Source: Bdellovibrionaceae bacterium UBA6776 (GTDB lineage: Bacteria; Bdellovibrionota; Bdellovibrionia; Bdellovibrionales; UBA1609). From it: DNA of 64,000 nucleotides. Below the pieces are notes generated by a model. That model ran no database searches and had not been told where the DNA came from. It saw nothing but the letters and a program-made list of their open reading frames with translations. The stretch spans positions 1-64,000 of the forward strand of contig DKGG01000011.1 in the NCBI GenBank assembly GCA_002453155.1, read 5' to 3'. Positions within the stretch are counted from its first letter, which is position 1. The number at the start of each line of letters is the position of its first letter. This document shows, in pieces, positions 9,877 to 19,186 of the stretch. Made by a program: the position numbers and the translations under genes.

Positions 9877-9908
9877 TAATCGTGTAACTCGGAGTCAGTG
9901 AAATCAAA

Positions 9909-9962
9909 GGCCTACAGGCCCTTAACCGCCGCCACCACGATCAAATCAATTTGATAGGTTAA
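9909..9962. repeat. Stem-loop-rich intergenic segment
   Basis: Two structures lie in the 115-base gap. The first is a short hairpin GGCCT-AC-AGGCC (9909-9920). The second is a nested inverted repeat: outer arms TTAACC (9922-9927) and GGTTAA (9957-9962), inner arms ATCAAAT (9940-9946) and ATTTGAT (9949-9955). There is no T-run, so it is not a typical intrinsic terminator. It could be an operator or an mRNA end structure. Confidence 0.4.
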
Positions 9963-9991
9963 ACTTTCGAGTCTCAGAAAGGGGAAAAGGA

Positions 9992-10555
9992 TTGAGTTAT
10001 ATTTACCACATGGTGCCAAAAAATTTGATAGGTCATGTGCTGGTTCCATTGCAGTCATTGAGAGAAATTTCTGAAGAGAACTATAGAACAGAAATCAAGA
10101 AGTACGATGATCATCCTAAGCGCAAAGAATTGCCACAACGGGTAATTAAAAAGTTAAATTGTCCACAATCTGAAGTTTTACATTTTAGCCCCATTCATCC
10201 CCATCTCATGTTTAAAGGTTTGAAGTCTATATTCCCTGAATGGAACTATTCTTCAAAATACTTTGAAATACCAATCCAACGAATAGAGGGGCTGCCAGCT
10301 ATAAAGTTTGATATGAATGTAACAGGAAGTTATGTCTTCGGTGAAGATGAACCAGAAGAGATGTTTGAGTGGGTGACTCCTCAAAACTACGAGATTCTCC
10401 GGGAGATTCCTGTCGAGGCCATAGAGTTTTATCAACAATGGCGAGATAGGGGAGAAAGAGGGGCGCCTGCAATGGCTAGAATTCCTCATGTCATGGTCAG
10501 AGGAGAAGTTGATATAAATGGCTGTCGTGTAATTGATTGGAAGAGCCCCATTTAG
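9992..10555 (+). CDS. Conserved hypothetical cytosolic protein
   Basis: A 187-residue soluble protein with no signal peptide. It begins YIYHMVPKNLIG and contains conserved-looking blocks VLHFSPIHPHLMFKGL and IPHVMVRGEVDI. It resembles the loosely named 'group-specific protein' family known from Firmicutes and other bacteria, whose function is not established (recalled, not searched). A TTG start follows GGGGAAAAGG. It is monocistronic and converges on the XRE-cupin gene. Confidence 0.6.
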   Translation: MSYIYHMVPKNLIGHVLVPLQSLREISEENYRTEIKKYDDHPKRKELPQRVIKKLNCPQSEVLHFSPIHPHLMFKGLKSIFPEWNYSSKYFEIPIQRIEGLPAIKFDMNVTGSYVFGEDEPEEMFEWVTPQNYEILREIPVEAIEFYQQWRDRGERGAPAMARIPHVMVRGEVDINGCRVIDWKSPI

Positions 10556-10576
10556 GAAATCATCGAACCTTTAGAA

Positions 10577-11152
10577 TTAGCTATACGTTTCTGGATTGGA
10601 GAAAACGACGCTGACTCCTTTGGCAGTGCGTTTGCCTGGGTTTTTATAAGAATGGGGTTTGTCGCCTGGGAATGCGAGTAGGTCGCCCTTATGTAAGAGG
10701 TAAGTCTGTCCAAGAACTCCAACCAATATTTGCCCCTCAGTACAAGTGAAATACTCCCTAGTTCCTTCGACATGAGGGGAGCCCGTCATGGTTGCATCAG
10801 CATCTAGAGAAATCTCATCCATTTCTGTGGCCCGAATTTTATCGGGCAAAAGCTTTCGAAGCAGAACTCCATTCTTTGATCGTCGGTCCAAAGGAATGTC
10901 CTTTGCCTTAATATGTTTGCATTCTGCCTGAGGAGAGCTTGTCAGTTCATCCAGAGAGACTTGGAGGGCTGAAGAAAGTTTTAGCAAGGTTTCGAGAGTC
11001 GGGTTTGCTTCTCCTGACTCGATCAGGGCAACGGCGGCCCTAGTCGCTCCGGCAAGTTTTGCGAGAGACTCTTGGGTGAGTCTTCGCTTTGCGCGAAGAT
11101 TTATAATGTTTTGTGCCAGATTGCTTGAAGCTTTGTCTAAGAAATTAACCAT
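10577..11152 (-). CDS. XRE-family regulator with C-terminal cupin domain
   Basis: A 191-residue protein. Residues about 12-66 form a helix-turn-helix (LTQESLAKLAGATRAAVALIESG). Residues about 110-185 form a small cupin barrel (HVEGTREYFTCTEGQ, then GDLLAFPGDKPHSYKNP). This HTH-cupin layout is typical of regulators that sense a small ligand and control neighbouring metabolic genes. It is divergent from the VOC gene at 11223, the likeliest target. Two direct repeats overlap its own start and the intergenic region, suggesting autoregulation. Confidence 0.85.
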   Translation of the reverse strand: MVNFLDKASSNLAQNIINLRAKRRLTQESLAKLAGATRAAVALIESGEANPTLETLLKLSSALQVSLDELTSSPQAECKHIKAKDIPLDRRSKNGVLLRKLLPDKIRATEMDEISLDADATMTGSPHVEGTREYFTCTEGQILVGVLGQTYLLHKGDLLAFPGDKPHSYKNPGKRTAKGVSVVFSNPETYS

Positions 11153-11178
11153 ATGTCAGTAAAATAACAAATATGTCA
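11151..11178. promoter_or_regulatory. Direct repeats, candidate XRE-cupin operator
   Basis: ATATGTCA occurs at 11151-11158, overlapping the start codon of the XRE-cupin gene, and again at 11171-11178. The copies are exactly 20 bases apart, about two helical turns. They sit between the divergent regulator and VOC gene. Same-face spacing fits cooperative binding; the binding protein is inferred. Confidence 0.4.
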
Positions 11179-11222
11179 TTTTGGAGTCTAGAAAAATGTA
11201 GGTTCTTACAAGGAGGTGACAA

Positions 11223-11660
11223 ATGAAGGTCAAATTGGATCACGTAAATTTAACTGTTGAGAACTTAAAGTCGAGTATCGACTGGTACAATAAGATTTTC
11301 GGATTTGAACTGGTGGAAAAGGGAATAAGCGCTGCAGGTAAAAGTTGGGGAATCGTTGCTAACAATGATTCGATGATTTGCATGACAGAATACAAAGATC
11401 GTTCTCGGGCCGATCATCACGATCAAGATAAGGTTCACCAAATTTTTCATTTTGGCATTAGGATTTCTGACTTGGATTTGTGGCAGAAGATAGTGAAGGC
11501 ATATGAACTAAGACTCTATTACGGAGGAGTGGTTAGATATCCGGATTCTCAATCTTGGTATGTTCATGACCCTGATGGGCACGAAATTGAAGTCTCCTAC
11601 TCCGATCAAAAGCCACTCGTGTTTCCGGAATTGTCTAAAGGTGAAAGACACACCTCTTGA
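11223..11660 (+). CDS. VOC/glyoxalase-fold protein
   Basis: A 145-residue protein with a single vicinal-oxygen-chelate module pair. The N-terminal KLDHVNLTVENLKSSIDWY carries the first metal-binding His. FHFGIRISDLDLW and HDPDGHEIEVSY supply the later His and Glu positions. The family includes lyases, dioxygenases and antibiotic-binding proteins; the reaction here is unknown. AAGGAGGTGA, a near-perfect anti-SD match, precedes the ATG, so strong translation is expected. Divergent from the XRE-cupin gene, which may control it. Confidence 0.8.
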   Translation: MKVKLDHVNLTVENLKSSIDWYNKIFGFELVEKGISAAGKSWGIVANNDSMICMTEYKDRSRADHHDQDKVHQIFHFGIRISDLDLWQKIVKAYELRLYYGGVVRYPDSQSWYVHDPDGHEIEVSYSDQKPLVFPELSKGERHTS

Positions 11661-11781
11661 AAGTTAAAGCCGTCAAAGCTAAAGTGAAGCAAATGTCTAT
11701 TATTAGACTTTGTTGTTTCGGACAGAGTCTCCATGGTATTTCGCGGAATCATGGTTTTAGGGAGTTAAGGAAAATTGGAAA

Positions 11782-12627
11782 ATGGGGCGAATAAAAGTTT
11801 ATGACGATCCAAAACAGTTTTGGAATGAAGTCTCTCCATTTTTAAAAAAAGAAGAAGCCAAGAATAATCTTTGCTTGGGGCTTTCTTATGTCTTTCAGTT
11901 AAAACAAAATGATTGTTTATATCAAAGTGCATTGTTCGATGGGGAAGTGTTGGCCGGAGCTTTCGTCATTAGCAGATTTCGCACAAATCACAATCTTCTG
12001 CCCTCTTTGGTGTCGAATGAAGAGGTCTCGCAAGAGTTGTTCACTGAATTTTTAAAAAGCAAAATTAAGATCACGGGTATTATTGGAGAAAAAGAAACAG
12101 CAAACTTTTACCGTCAACTTTTGGAGAAGCAAGGTCATACGACTAAAATACATATGGCCCAAGGATTGTACAGATGTACCAGAGTAAAAATGCCCGCAAA
12201 TTCTGATGGCTTATCTATTAGAAAGGCCGAGCTGAGTGATGTCGCAAAAATCGGCGAATGGATTGAAAGTTTTCATTGTGAGGCAGCTCCCCATGAGCCA
12301 CCCATTAACGGGGCGGAAGTTGCCAAAGAAAAAATTGATAACGAAATGATTTACGTTATCGAAAAAGATGGAGAGTTAGTGTCAATGGCTGCCTGGAGCC
12401 GTGATATTGAAACTTCATGTTCAGTTAACCTCGTATTCACTCCGAAACCATTTAGAAAAAAGGGTTATGCAAGTATTGCTACGGCGAAATTGACTCAACT
12501 ACTATTGGACACTGGCAAACGGGAAACAAATCTTTACACAGATATGACCAACCCAACTTCCAATAAAATCTATATGAATGTGGGATATGAATTTGTCTGT
12601 GATTCAGTTCATTTTGGAGTTTTTTAG
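11782..12627 (+). CDS. GNAT-family N-acetyltransferase
   Basis: A 281-residue two-part protein. Residues about 145-280 form the catalytic GNAT domain (LSIRKAELSDVAKIGEW; VFTPKPFRKKGYASIATAKL as acetyl-CoA loop; TNPTSNKIYMNVGYEFV at the end). The N-terminal half resembles a degenerate GNAT fold, as in DUF4081/FR47-type enzymes. Substrate unknown. It lies 15 bases before the methyltransferase gene in the same direction, so they may share a transcript. Confidence 0.8.
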   Translation: MGRIKVYDDPKQFWNEVSPFLKKEEAKNNLCLGLSYVFQLKQNDCLYQSALFDGEVLAGAFVISRFRTNHNLLPSLVSNEEVSQELFTEFLKSKIKITGIIGEKETANFYRQLLEKQGHTTKIHMAQGLYRCTRVKMPANSDGLSIRKAELSDVAKIGEWIESFHCEAAPHEPPINGAEVAKEKIDNEMIYVIEKDGELVSMAAWSRDIETSCSVNLVFTPKPFRKKGYASIATAKLTQLLLDTGKRETNLYTDMTNPTSNKIYMNVGYEFVCDSVHFGVF

Positions 12628-12642
12628 CCCGTAAGCAACTGA

Positions 12643-13413
12643 ATGGACGAGTATAAACTATATTGGGAGACCTCAATGGCTGATCCAATCTTTGAAGATT
12701 CACGCTTAGTTGCAATATATGATTCTTTCGATGGGGAGCGGAGAGATCTTGTACATTACATAGAGCTGATCAAGGAACTGGGCAGCCGATCAGTCATTGA
12801 TGTGGGCTGTGGAACGGGTTGCCTATCTACGTTGATGGCTCGGGAAGACCTTGAAGTTGTTGGAATCGATCCAGCCAAAGCCTCTCTGGACTTCGCTCGA
12901 ACAAAGCCATTCTCTGATAAGGTCCGTTGGATTTGTGGTGATGTCGATGCGCTTCAAAGTTCTTTATCTGCGGATCTGGCAGTAATGACCGGCAATGTTG
13001 CACAGGTGTTCCTTTCAGATGATTCATGGCTAAGGACGCTATTTTGCCTTAGAAGTGCTTTGGCAAAACACGGGCATCTTGTTTTTGAGGTCCGAGATCC
13101 CTCGAAGAAGGCTTGGCTCAACTGGAATCGTGATGACACATTCCAAAGAATTAATGTGCCTAGAATCGGTTGGGTGCAGGGTTGGTGTGAAGTTATATCT
13201 GTTACAGATCAATTGGTTCAGTTTAAGTGGAGCTATTTGTTTGAATCTTCTAACAATCTGGTCTCCTCTCTTTCTACGTTAAGATTCAGAGAACGTATCG
13301 AGATCGAAAAGTCGCTTTGGGAATCTGGGTTTGAGGTTAAAGAAGTGCGTGATGCGCCAGACCGACCTGGGCAAGAGTTTGTATTCGTGGCTAAAGTGGC
13401 TGAGAGTGAATAA
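12643..13413 (+). CDS. Class I SAM-dependent methyltransferase
   Basis: A 256-residue Rossmann-fold methyltransferase. Motif I is SVIDVGCGTGCLS (about residues 53-65) and VVGIDPAKASLDFA supplies the acidic residue that binds the AdoMet ribose. The domain resembles small-molecule methyltransferases such as the UbiE/Methyltransf_25 group. The acceptor cannot be deduced. It follows a GNAT gene closely and precedes the GrpB-GNAT fusion, inside a run of small tailoring or resistance-type enzymes. Confidence 0.85.
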   Translation: MDEYKLYWETSMADPIFEDSRLVAIYDSFDGERRDLVHYIELIKELGSRSVIDVGCGTGCLSTLMAREDLEVVGIDPAKASLDFARTKPFSDKVRWICGDVDALQSSLSADLAVMTGNVAQVFLSDDSWLRTLFCLRSALAKHGHLVFEVRDPSKKAWLNWNRDDTFQRINVPRIGWVQGWCEVISVTDQLVQFKWSYLFESSNNLVSSLSTLRFRERIEIEKSLWESGFEVKEVRDAPDRPGQEFVFVAKVAESE

Positions 13414-13452
13414 GGTCAAGATCCTAATGTGTTTTTCTTCACAGGGAGCTTT

Positions 13453-14527
13453 ATGCATAGCCAAATTCAAAGCTTTAACCTTGGAATGCTTCGATCTGAA
13501 GTAACTCTAGAAGATCACAATCCCTTGTGGTCTAAAGCGTTTGAATTTCTTGAAGATAAACTTTCTGAAGTTTGTGGTCCTACATTTGAGTTTTATCATG
13601 TTGGCAGCACATCAGTTCCAGGTATCAGCGCAAAACCGATTCTTGATGTTCTTGGCGTTGCGCAATCTCTGGAAGCGTTGGATCAGATAAAGTCAAAAAT
13701 TGAGTCTCTTGGCTTTTTTTTGGAAGGGCGAGTATGGAATTTCGGGCCGTAGATACTGCGCTCTATACGATTCTTCAGAGCGGCTTGGTCTTGTTCATTT
13801 GCACATGTTTGCCAAAGAAAGCCCGGAAGTAGAAAAGCATCTTATTTTTAGGGATTATCTTCGAGAGCATCCAAATTCCGCAAGACTCTATGATCAGACA
13901 AAAAAGACATTGAGCCAAAAATTTAGGAATGAACGGGAAAAATACACCGAGGGGAAGACGGATTTAATTCAAAGCATTCTTCGACAAGCAAAAATCTGGA
14001 AGAATGGCGGCCATCTTTTGCGAAAGGCCGAACTGGGCGATGAAGCTGAGATTGCCAATGTTCATCTCAATTCTTGGAGAGAAATATATAAAGGGCTCTT
14101 GCCTCAAGATTACTTAGATAGTCTCCCGTTGACCTTCTCGCGACGAATGAGGTGGTGGAAAAAGTCTATTGCTGAAGAAAGGGAAATTATTCAGATTATC
14201 GAGACAAACGAAGGAATCGTCGGGTTTTCCTGTTTTGGTCCAGCTCGTCGATCAGAGGATTCAGATATGGCCGAGCTTTATGCCATTTATCTTCTTGAAA
14301 GACATAAGGGCAAGGGATTTGGATTTGAGTTGCTCAGGTCAGGACTGAAATTAATGAAAGAAAGCGGATTTAAAAAAGCCTATTGTTGGGTACTTGATAA
14401 GAATCCAACAATTGAGTTTTATAAGAGAACTGGCGCTCAAAATTCAGGTGTAACTATGGACGCTGAAATCGGCGATCAGAAGGTCACTGAGCTTATGTAT
14501 ATCTGGAAAGATTTGGGGGAGTTTTGA
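13453..14527 (+). pseudogene. GrpB-GNAT fusion gene, frameshifted in a T8 tract
   Basis: Two overlapping frames join into one protein of about 357 residues. The first (13453-13752) has the GrpB nucleotidyltransferase-like start, including FYHVGSTSVPGISAKPILD. The second (to 14527) continues GEYGISGRRYCALY and HLHMF, then a complete GNAT domain (YAIYLLERHKGKGFGFELL). The break is at a run of eight T (13714-13721). With seven T the text reads LGFFWKGEYGISGRRY, a normal GrpB sequence. Start 13453 has GGGAG upstream. The cause may be sequencing error, slippage-based switching or decay. GrpB-GNAT fusions are otherwise known, so the GNAT part may still be made from an internal start. Confidence 0.8.
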
Positions 14528-14868
14528 CAATCGAGAAATTTGAAAAAAGGGGCTCATTTCTGTGTTTGGACGGAAAAGGTAGGAGTTCGGCTCAGAAGCA
14601 TTCAAATAAGAAACTTTGCTTTGTATCTACGGACAAAGAGTTTTTGACGAACCTATTGTATGAACTTGCTCAGGATGAAAATTGCTACTTTGTGAAGCTC
14701 TCTGAAAACTCTAAAGAGGGAATGTCTTTAGGTAGATGTTTTTTTCTAAATGATGAGGACGCGGGCGCTTGTTGGGCGAGGTTTAAGGCTCATCCCAAGG
14801 TGCATTGTAATATTCAAGACGATGATTTTACACAACCCTTTAGAGCTCAGGTTAAGCATTATGGTTAG
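14524..14868 (+). CDS. Hypothetical small protein
   Basis: A 114-residue soluble protein with no recognised domain, signal or membrane segment. The TTG start overlaps the TGA of the GrpB-GNAT gene (TTGA), which suggests coupled translation. It has a clear coding look, with no rare-codon bias. Several Cys residues are scattered without a CxxC motif. Not recognised. Confidence 0.5.
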   Translation: MTIEKFEKRGSFLCLDGKGRSSAQKHSNKKLCFVSTDKEFLTNLLYELAQDENCYFVKLSENSKEGMSLGRCFFLNDEDAGACWARFKAHPKVHCNIQDDDFTQPFRAQVKHYG

Positions 14869-14989
14869 TTTTGTAGGTACGGCTAAATAACGAGCTTTAG
14901 AGGCACATAGACGGGATTGACTTCTGAGTTTTCGCCTCCACCACATGATTATCGGCGTACCTTTATGAAAAAGGTGTTATTCTCGACCC

Positions 14990-16768
14990 ATGCATTTGAT
15001 CAACCTGAACGACATCAGTAAATCCTATGGGGCAAGGACCCTCTATCACTCGGTGAGCTTTGGAATTGAATCTGGTGAAAAAGTGGGTTTTATCGGACCC
15101 AACGGTGTAGGCAAATCCACTTTGGTTAAAATCATAGCTGGCGAAATTTTGCCCGATCAAGGTTCAGTCACAAAGTCTCAGGGCGCTAAAATATCTTTGC
15201 TCGAGCAAGACCCTCAATTTAGAGAGAGTGACTCGATCTTTGACGCCGTTGGCGAGAAGCTAAATGACCCACTAGAGCAAATGGCCGAAATTTATCAATG
15301 GATTTCTATGCTTGAGTTGGGGGCATTCGGTGAAGACTTTCTCGTTTCCAAATTGTCCGGAGGTTGGAGAAAGCGAGTGGCTCTTGCACGAGAATTGATT
15401 ACTGGGCCTGATCTTTTGATCCTTGATGAGCCCACGAACCATTTGGACGTTTCAAGCATTCTTTGGCTCGAAGAGTTTTTATCAAGGCAGAGTTTCGCGT
15501 GCCTGGTGATCACTCATGATCGGCCATTTCTACAAAGGGTTTGCAAACGCATCATTGACCTAGACAATAGAAATCCAAATTTTATCCTTGATATCAAAGG
15601 AGACTACTTAAGTTATAGCGAGGCAAAGCAAAGCTTGCTCTCTGAAAATTCTAGACACCAGGACGTTTTAAAAAACAAACTTCATCGCGAGCGAGAATGG
15701 TTAAGTCGTGGTCCACAGGCGAGGCAGACCAAACAGAAGGCCCGGATTGAAGCAGCTGGGGAACTGGAAGAGCAATTTTCAGAAGTGAAAGCGCGAAACC
15801 TAAATCAGCGTGCGCAAATTGATTTCGGTGAAAGTGAACGACTGCCCAAGAAATTGATCGAAGCCAAGGGACTCAAGAAATCCTTTGGGAGTACAGAGCT
15901 ATTTTCGGATTTCAATTTATTAATCAGGCCGCAAACCCGCCTAGGGCTCCTTGGGGACAATGGGTCGGGCAAATCCACATTGATTCAATGCCTTTTGGGA
16001 AAAATTCCCGTAGACGCAGGTGAAATCACTTTTGCTGAAAACCTTCAGGTTTCTTACTTTGAACAGGGCAAGGAAACTCTTGAGGATCACAAAACGGTCC
16101 TTCAAAACATTTGTCCTGAAGGCGATCACGTGCACTTTCAGGGTGAGTTTATTCATGTTCGAAGCTATTTAGAACGATTCCTATTTTACTCACATCACAT
16201 TGATCAATTGGTCTCTAAGCTTTCTGGCGGGGAAAGGGCTCGGCTGCGTTTAGCGCAACTGATGTTGAAAAAGGCTCAGGTTCTTATACTGGATGAACCT
16301 ACGAATGATCTCGATATGGAGACTCTCGAAGTTCTAGAAACCTCCTTGGAGCAGTTTCATGGTGCGATTATTTTGGTCAGTCATGATCGATACTTCATGG
16401 ATTCCCTATGCAGAGAGATTCTTTCGCTACCAGAAATGGAAAGATTCTCGGGATATTTTCAGTGGGAAAATTGGAAGAAATCTCAGCCTGACTTGAAGCA
16501 GGTGGGCAAAGAGCGTCCAAGTTCTCAAGTTCAACTTACGAAGAACGCGTCAGAAAAATCTACAGTGGGGAAGACCGAGCAGAAAAAAGTTTCATTTAAA
16601 GACAAGTATGAGTTTGAAAATATGGAGGCAACAATTGCCGAACTGGAAGAGAATTTGGCCACGGCGGAAGAAAAGTCCGATTACACTCAAATGGCCGATA
16701 TTCAACAAAAGCTCGATGAAAAGTTTAAGCGTTGGGCCGAGCTCGAAGAACTGATAAACAATAAATGA
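14990..16768 (+). CDS. uup: ABC-F ATPase, Uup type
   Basis: A 592-residue protein with two ABC ATPase domains and no membrane segments. First Walker A GPNGVGKST with signature LSGGWRKR; second Walker A GDNGSGKST with signature LSGGERAR. The C-terminal tail (about 530-592) is a coiled coil with MEATIAELEENL, the Uup C-terminal DNA-binding-type domain. ABC-F proteins act on ribosomes; Uup is also linked to DNA repair and precise transposon excision. Length and tail favour Uup over EttA. It appears to stand alone in transcription. Confidence 0.85.
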   Translation: MHLINLNDISKSYGARTLYHSVSFGIESGEKVGFIGPNGVGKSTLVKIIAGEILPDQGSVTKSQGAKISLLEQDPQFRESDSIFDAVGEKLNDPLEQMAEIYQWISMLELGAFGEDFLVSKLSGGWRKRVALARELITGPDLLILDEPTNHLDVSSILWLEEFLSRQSFACLVITHDRPFLQRVCKRIIDLDNRNPNFILDIKGDYLSYSEAKQSLLSENSRHQDVLKNKLHREREWLSRGPQARQTKQKARIEAAGELEEQFSEVKARNLNQRAQIDFGESERLPKKLIEAKGLKKSFGSTELFSDFNLLIRPQTRLGLLGDNGSGKSTLIQCLLGKIPVDAGEITFAENLQVSYFEQGKETLEDHKTVLQNICPEGDHVHFQGEFIHVRSYLERFLFYSHHIDQLVSKLSGGERARLRLAQLMLKKAQVLILDEPTNDLDMETLEVLETSLEQFHGAIILVSHDRYFMDSLCREILSLPEMERFSGYFQWENWKKSQPDLKQVGKERPSSQVQLTKNASEKSTVGKTEQKKVSFKDKYEFENMEATIAELEENLATAEEKSDYTQMADIQQKLDEKFKRWAELEELINNK

Positions 16769-16852
16769 GTAATCGTTGGGAGCAACTCTTAGCAATTGTT
16801 CCATTTTGGAGACCAGCGCACGGTCATAGATAGGAGTGGGAAAATATAAAGG

Positions 16853-17254
16853 ATGGGTAAAGCATCTACAGTGTTTTTATATTTGATTCTTGGAGCCCAT
16901 GTGGTGCTGGGACTTTGGGGGGCATTTGGGTTCATTGAATACTTCACAGGTCTTCAAGTTATAGGCCCTCTTCAAAATCCAAATTTTCCATCTGGAACTC
17001 AGTTCATCCACTGGGTTTTGGCTACGGCCAGTGGTTTTGGATTCTTGGTGGGTTATCTTTTAAAATGGAAACATACACCTACTCTTATGGTCGTCCTTTA
17101 TGCCTGCTTAACCACGCTGTGCTTTATTGAAACTTTTGATTTTATGACCAAAGAAAGTAAGTACACTTTGTTTGTCATTGAAGTTGTCGAGTATGTGGCA
17201 ATTTCACTTTATCTCTTTCAGTCTCAGCGAATGAAGACTCATTTCAAAAGATAA
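16853..17254 (+). CDS. Small inner-membrane protein
   Basis: A 133-residue protein with four hydrophobic segments (about 6-28, 48-66, 74-94 and 105-122) and short loops. It has no recognised catalytic motif. It converges on the ABC export operon, ending 4 bases from it. Function unknown; the four-helix layout is shared by many small carriers and DoxX-like proteins. Confidence 0.6.
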   Translation: MGKASTVFLYLILGAHVVLGLWGAFGFIEYFTGLQVIGPLQNPNFPSGTQFIHWVLATASGFGFLVGYLLKWKHTPTLMVVLYACLTTLCFIETFDFMTKESKYTLFVIEVVEYVAISLYLFQSQRMKTHFKR

Positions 17255-17258
17255 ACAG

Positions 17259-17945
17259 TTAAGGCTGGCGAAGTTCAGGCTCTTTGATAATTTCGTCAAT
17301 TCGACCGTCCACCAAAAGGATTTCTCTCTTGGCGGTGGCGGCAAAGTCGGGGTCATGGGTGACCATGCAGATGGTTGTTCCAAGTTCCTCATTGGCCCTT
17401 TTTAAAATATTCATGACCCGCTCACCATTTTCAGTGTCCAAGTTGCCGGTGGGCTCATCGGCAAAAATGTATTTTGGATCCATAATCAATGCTCTGGCGA
17501 TGGCGACTCTTTGAGTTTGCCCTCCGGACATCTGACCTGGGTACTTGTGAGCCTGATCTAAGATTCCGAACGAATCCAAAAGTTCAAGAGCTCGATTTTC
17601 TTTTTGATCCATGATTCCTAAATTTCTTGCGGGCAGCAAAACATTCTCTAAAGTCGTTAATTCAGGAAGGAGGTAATGAAACTGAAAGATAAATCCAATT
17701 TGAGTGTTTCTTAAACGGTGAACCTCATCCACTCCCATTTTGGCCACATCTTTGCCATCGATCTCCACGCGTCCATATGTGGGAAGATCCAAAGTACTGA
17801 TCAGATACAGCAAAGTACTTTTTCCGCTTCCGGATTTTCCAGAGATCGAAACAAATTCTCCGGTTTCAATTTTAAAATTTAGGCCATGTAAAATTCGTTG
17901 TGGAGGCTCACCAAACTCTTTAATCAAATCAAAACTTTGAATCAT
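17259..17945 (-). CDS. ABC transporter ATPase, LolD/MacB type
   Basis: A 228-residue ATPase: Walker A GKSGSGKST, signature MSGGQTQRVAIARAL, Walker B IFADEPTGNLD. The EPTGNLD extension is typical of the LolD/MacB/FtsE group that powers mechanotransmission rather than substrate channels. The ATG at 17945 overlaps the permease TGA (ATGA) and replaces a longer upstream frame. It is the last gene of a three-gene operon with the FtsX-type permease and the adaptor. The exported cargo is unknown. Confidence 0.85.
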   Translation of the reverse strand: MIQSFDLIKEFGEPPQRILHGLNFKIETGEFVSISGKSGSGKSTLLYLISTLDLPTYGRVEIDGKDVAKMGVDEVHRLRNTQIGFIFQFHYLLPELTTLENVLLPARNLGIMDQKENRALELLDSFGILDQAHKYPGQMSGGQTQRVAIARALIMDPKYIFADEPTGNLDTENGERVMNILKRANEELGTTICMVTHDPDFAATAKREILLVDGRIDEIIKEPELRQP

Positions 17946-19186
17946 GATTGCTCCCTGATGATGTCCATGGGACTCATGCGGCTGGCCGAATGGGCCGGGA
18001 TATAGCTTGCCAAGAGCGATGCAACGATGGCCGCCCAAAATGCAGTGATGTAAGTGGAGGGAGCATAGCTGATAGGAAGACTTGTACTCTGACCGATGCG
18101 AAAGCCAAGATCAATGCTTCCGGCCCATGCTGACAATGCAAAACCGAGAAACATTCCAAAAATTCCGCCAGACACGCCTAAAATCAAACCTTGAAAGACC
18201 ACCAGCTCCAAAATTCGTTTTGGCCCGTAGCCGATGGATCTTAAAATGGCGATCTCGCGCTTTCGTTGATTGATCATAATGCTCAGCACGTTGTACACCC
18301 CGAAGGCCGCCACGATTAAAATCGCAAACGTAATAAAGTAGCGCACGAAATCTTGCATATTGATCATTTCCATAAACATTCGGTTGGCTTCTCGCCAGTC
18401 TTCCACCTTGTCATCGGTCAGTGCTTTCCAAGATTCAGCAATCTCCGCAGATTTTTCCATGTCGACCAAAGCTACGGAAATGGCACTGACTCTTCCGGGA
18501 GTTTTATTTAAAACTTGGACATTGCTTAAGTTGGCAAAAGCCATGCTTTGATCGATCTGTTTGTTTCCAAATCGGACCACGCCAACCACCTTAAAGGGTT
18601 GAGGATCTCCTTTGCCCACGGTGAAGTTCACATACTCGCCAACTCTTAGGCTTAAGTTTCCCAACAGATCAATTCCAAGAATCACCTTGTTTGCGCCGCC
18701 TTTTAGATCTGTGAAATGGCCTTCTTTCATATAGTCTTCGATTGAGGTGATTCGCACATGTCTTTCAGGCAAGGTTCCGATGATGTTGACGGGGGAGGAA
18801 AACTTGCCCACCGTGGCTAAGGCATTCACTTCGAAGCGTGGAGAAAAATCAAAAACTTCAGGGTCGTTTTGAAGTCGATCTGCCCAACCGGGGTAGTTTT
18901 CAAGACGAGAGGTGTCTCTCTTTCCTCCGGGAGGTCTCAGCCATCGAACCATGGCTTTCTCGCCGTAAAAGCGTTCGGTGATTTCTTTGGAGTCAATTTT
19001 ATTTTCAGAGCCCGAGATTAAAATGTGAGCGGTGTTGTTTAAAAGCTGATCCGAAATGTACTGACGCATGCCCAGCTGAACGCCCGAGATGCTCACAAAA
19101 AGCATCGTGCCAAAGCTGATTCCCAGAAGAATCAGCAGGCTTTGTCGCTTTCGAGCCATGAGTTGGCGCCAGGAAAGAAAGAACAT
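17942..19186 (-). CDS. FtsX/MacB-type ABC permease
   Basis: A 414-residue permease with one N-terminal membrane helix (about 15-38), a large periplasmic domain (about 40-270) and three C-terminal helices. This is the classic MacB/LolC topology. The segment NQRKREIAILRSIGYGPKRI after the second helix is the FtsX-family coupling motif. It probably forms a homodimer with the ATPase encoded next. The start codon sits one base from the adaptor stop. Substrate unknown: lipoproteins, peptides and lipids are all possible for this fold. Confidence 0.85.
   Translation of the reverse strand: MFFLSWRQLMARKRQSLLILLGISFGTMLFVSISGVQLGMRQYISDQLLNNTAHILISGSENKIDSKEITERFYGEKAMVRWLRPPGGKRDTSRLENYPGWADRLQNDPEVFDFSPRFEVNALATVGKFSSPVNIIGTLPERHVRITSIEDYMKEGHFTDLKGGANKVILGIDLLGNLSLRVGEYVNFTVGKGDPQPFKVVGVVRFGNKQIDQSMAFANLSNVQVLNKTPGRVSAISVALVDMEKSAEIAESWKALTDDKVEDWREANRMFMEMINMQDFVRYFITFAILIVAAFGVYNVLSIMINQRKREIAILRSIGYGPKRILELVVFQGLILGVSGGIFGMFLGFALSAWAGSIDLGFRIGQSTSLPISYAPSTYITAFWAAIVASLLASYIPAHSASRMSPMDIIREQS

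Noticed and set aside
8525..14868. Integron cassette array
   Set aside because: Genes are co-directional and small, but no integrase gene or repeated attC-type core sites were found between them.
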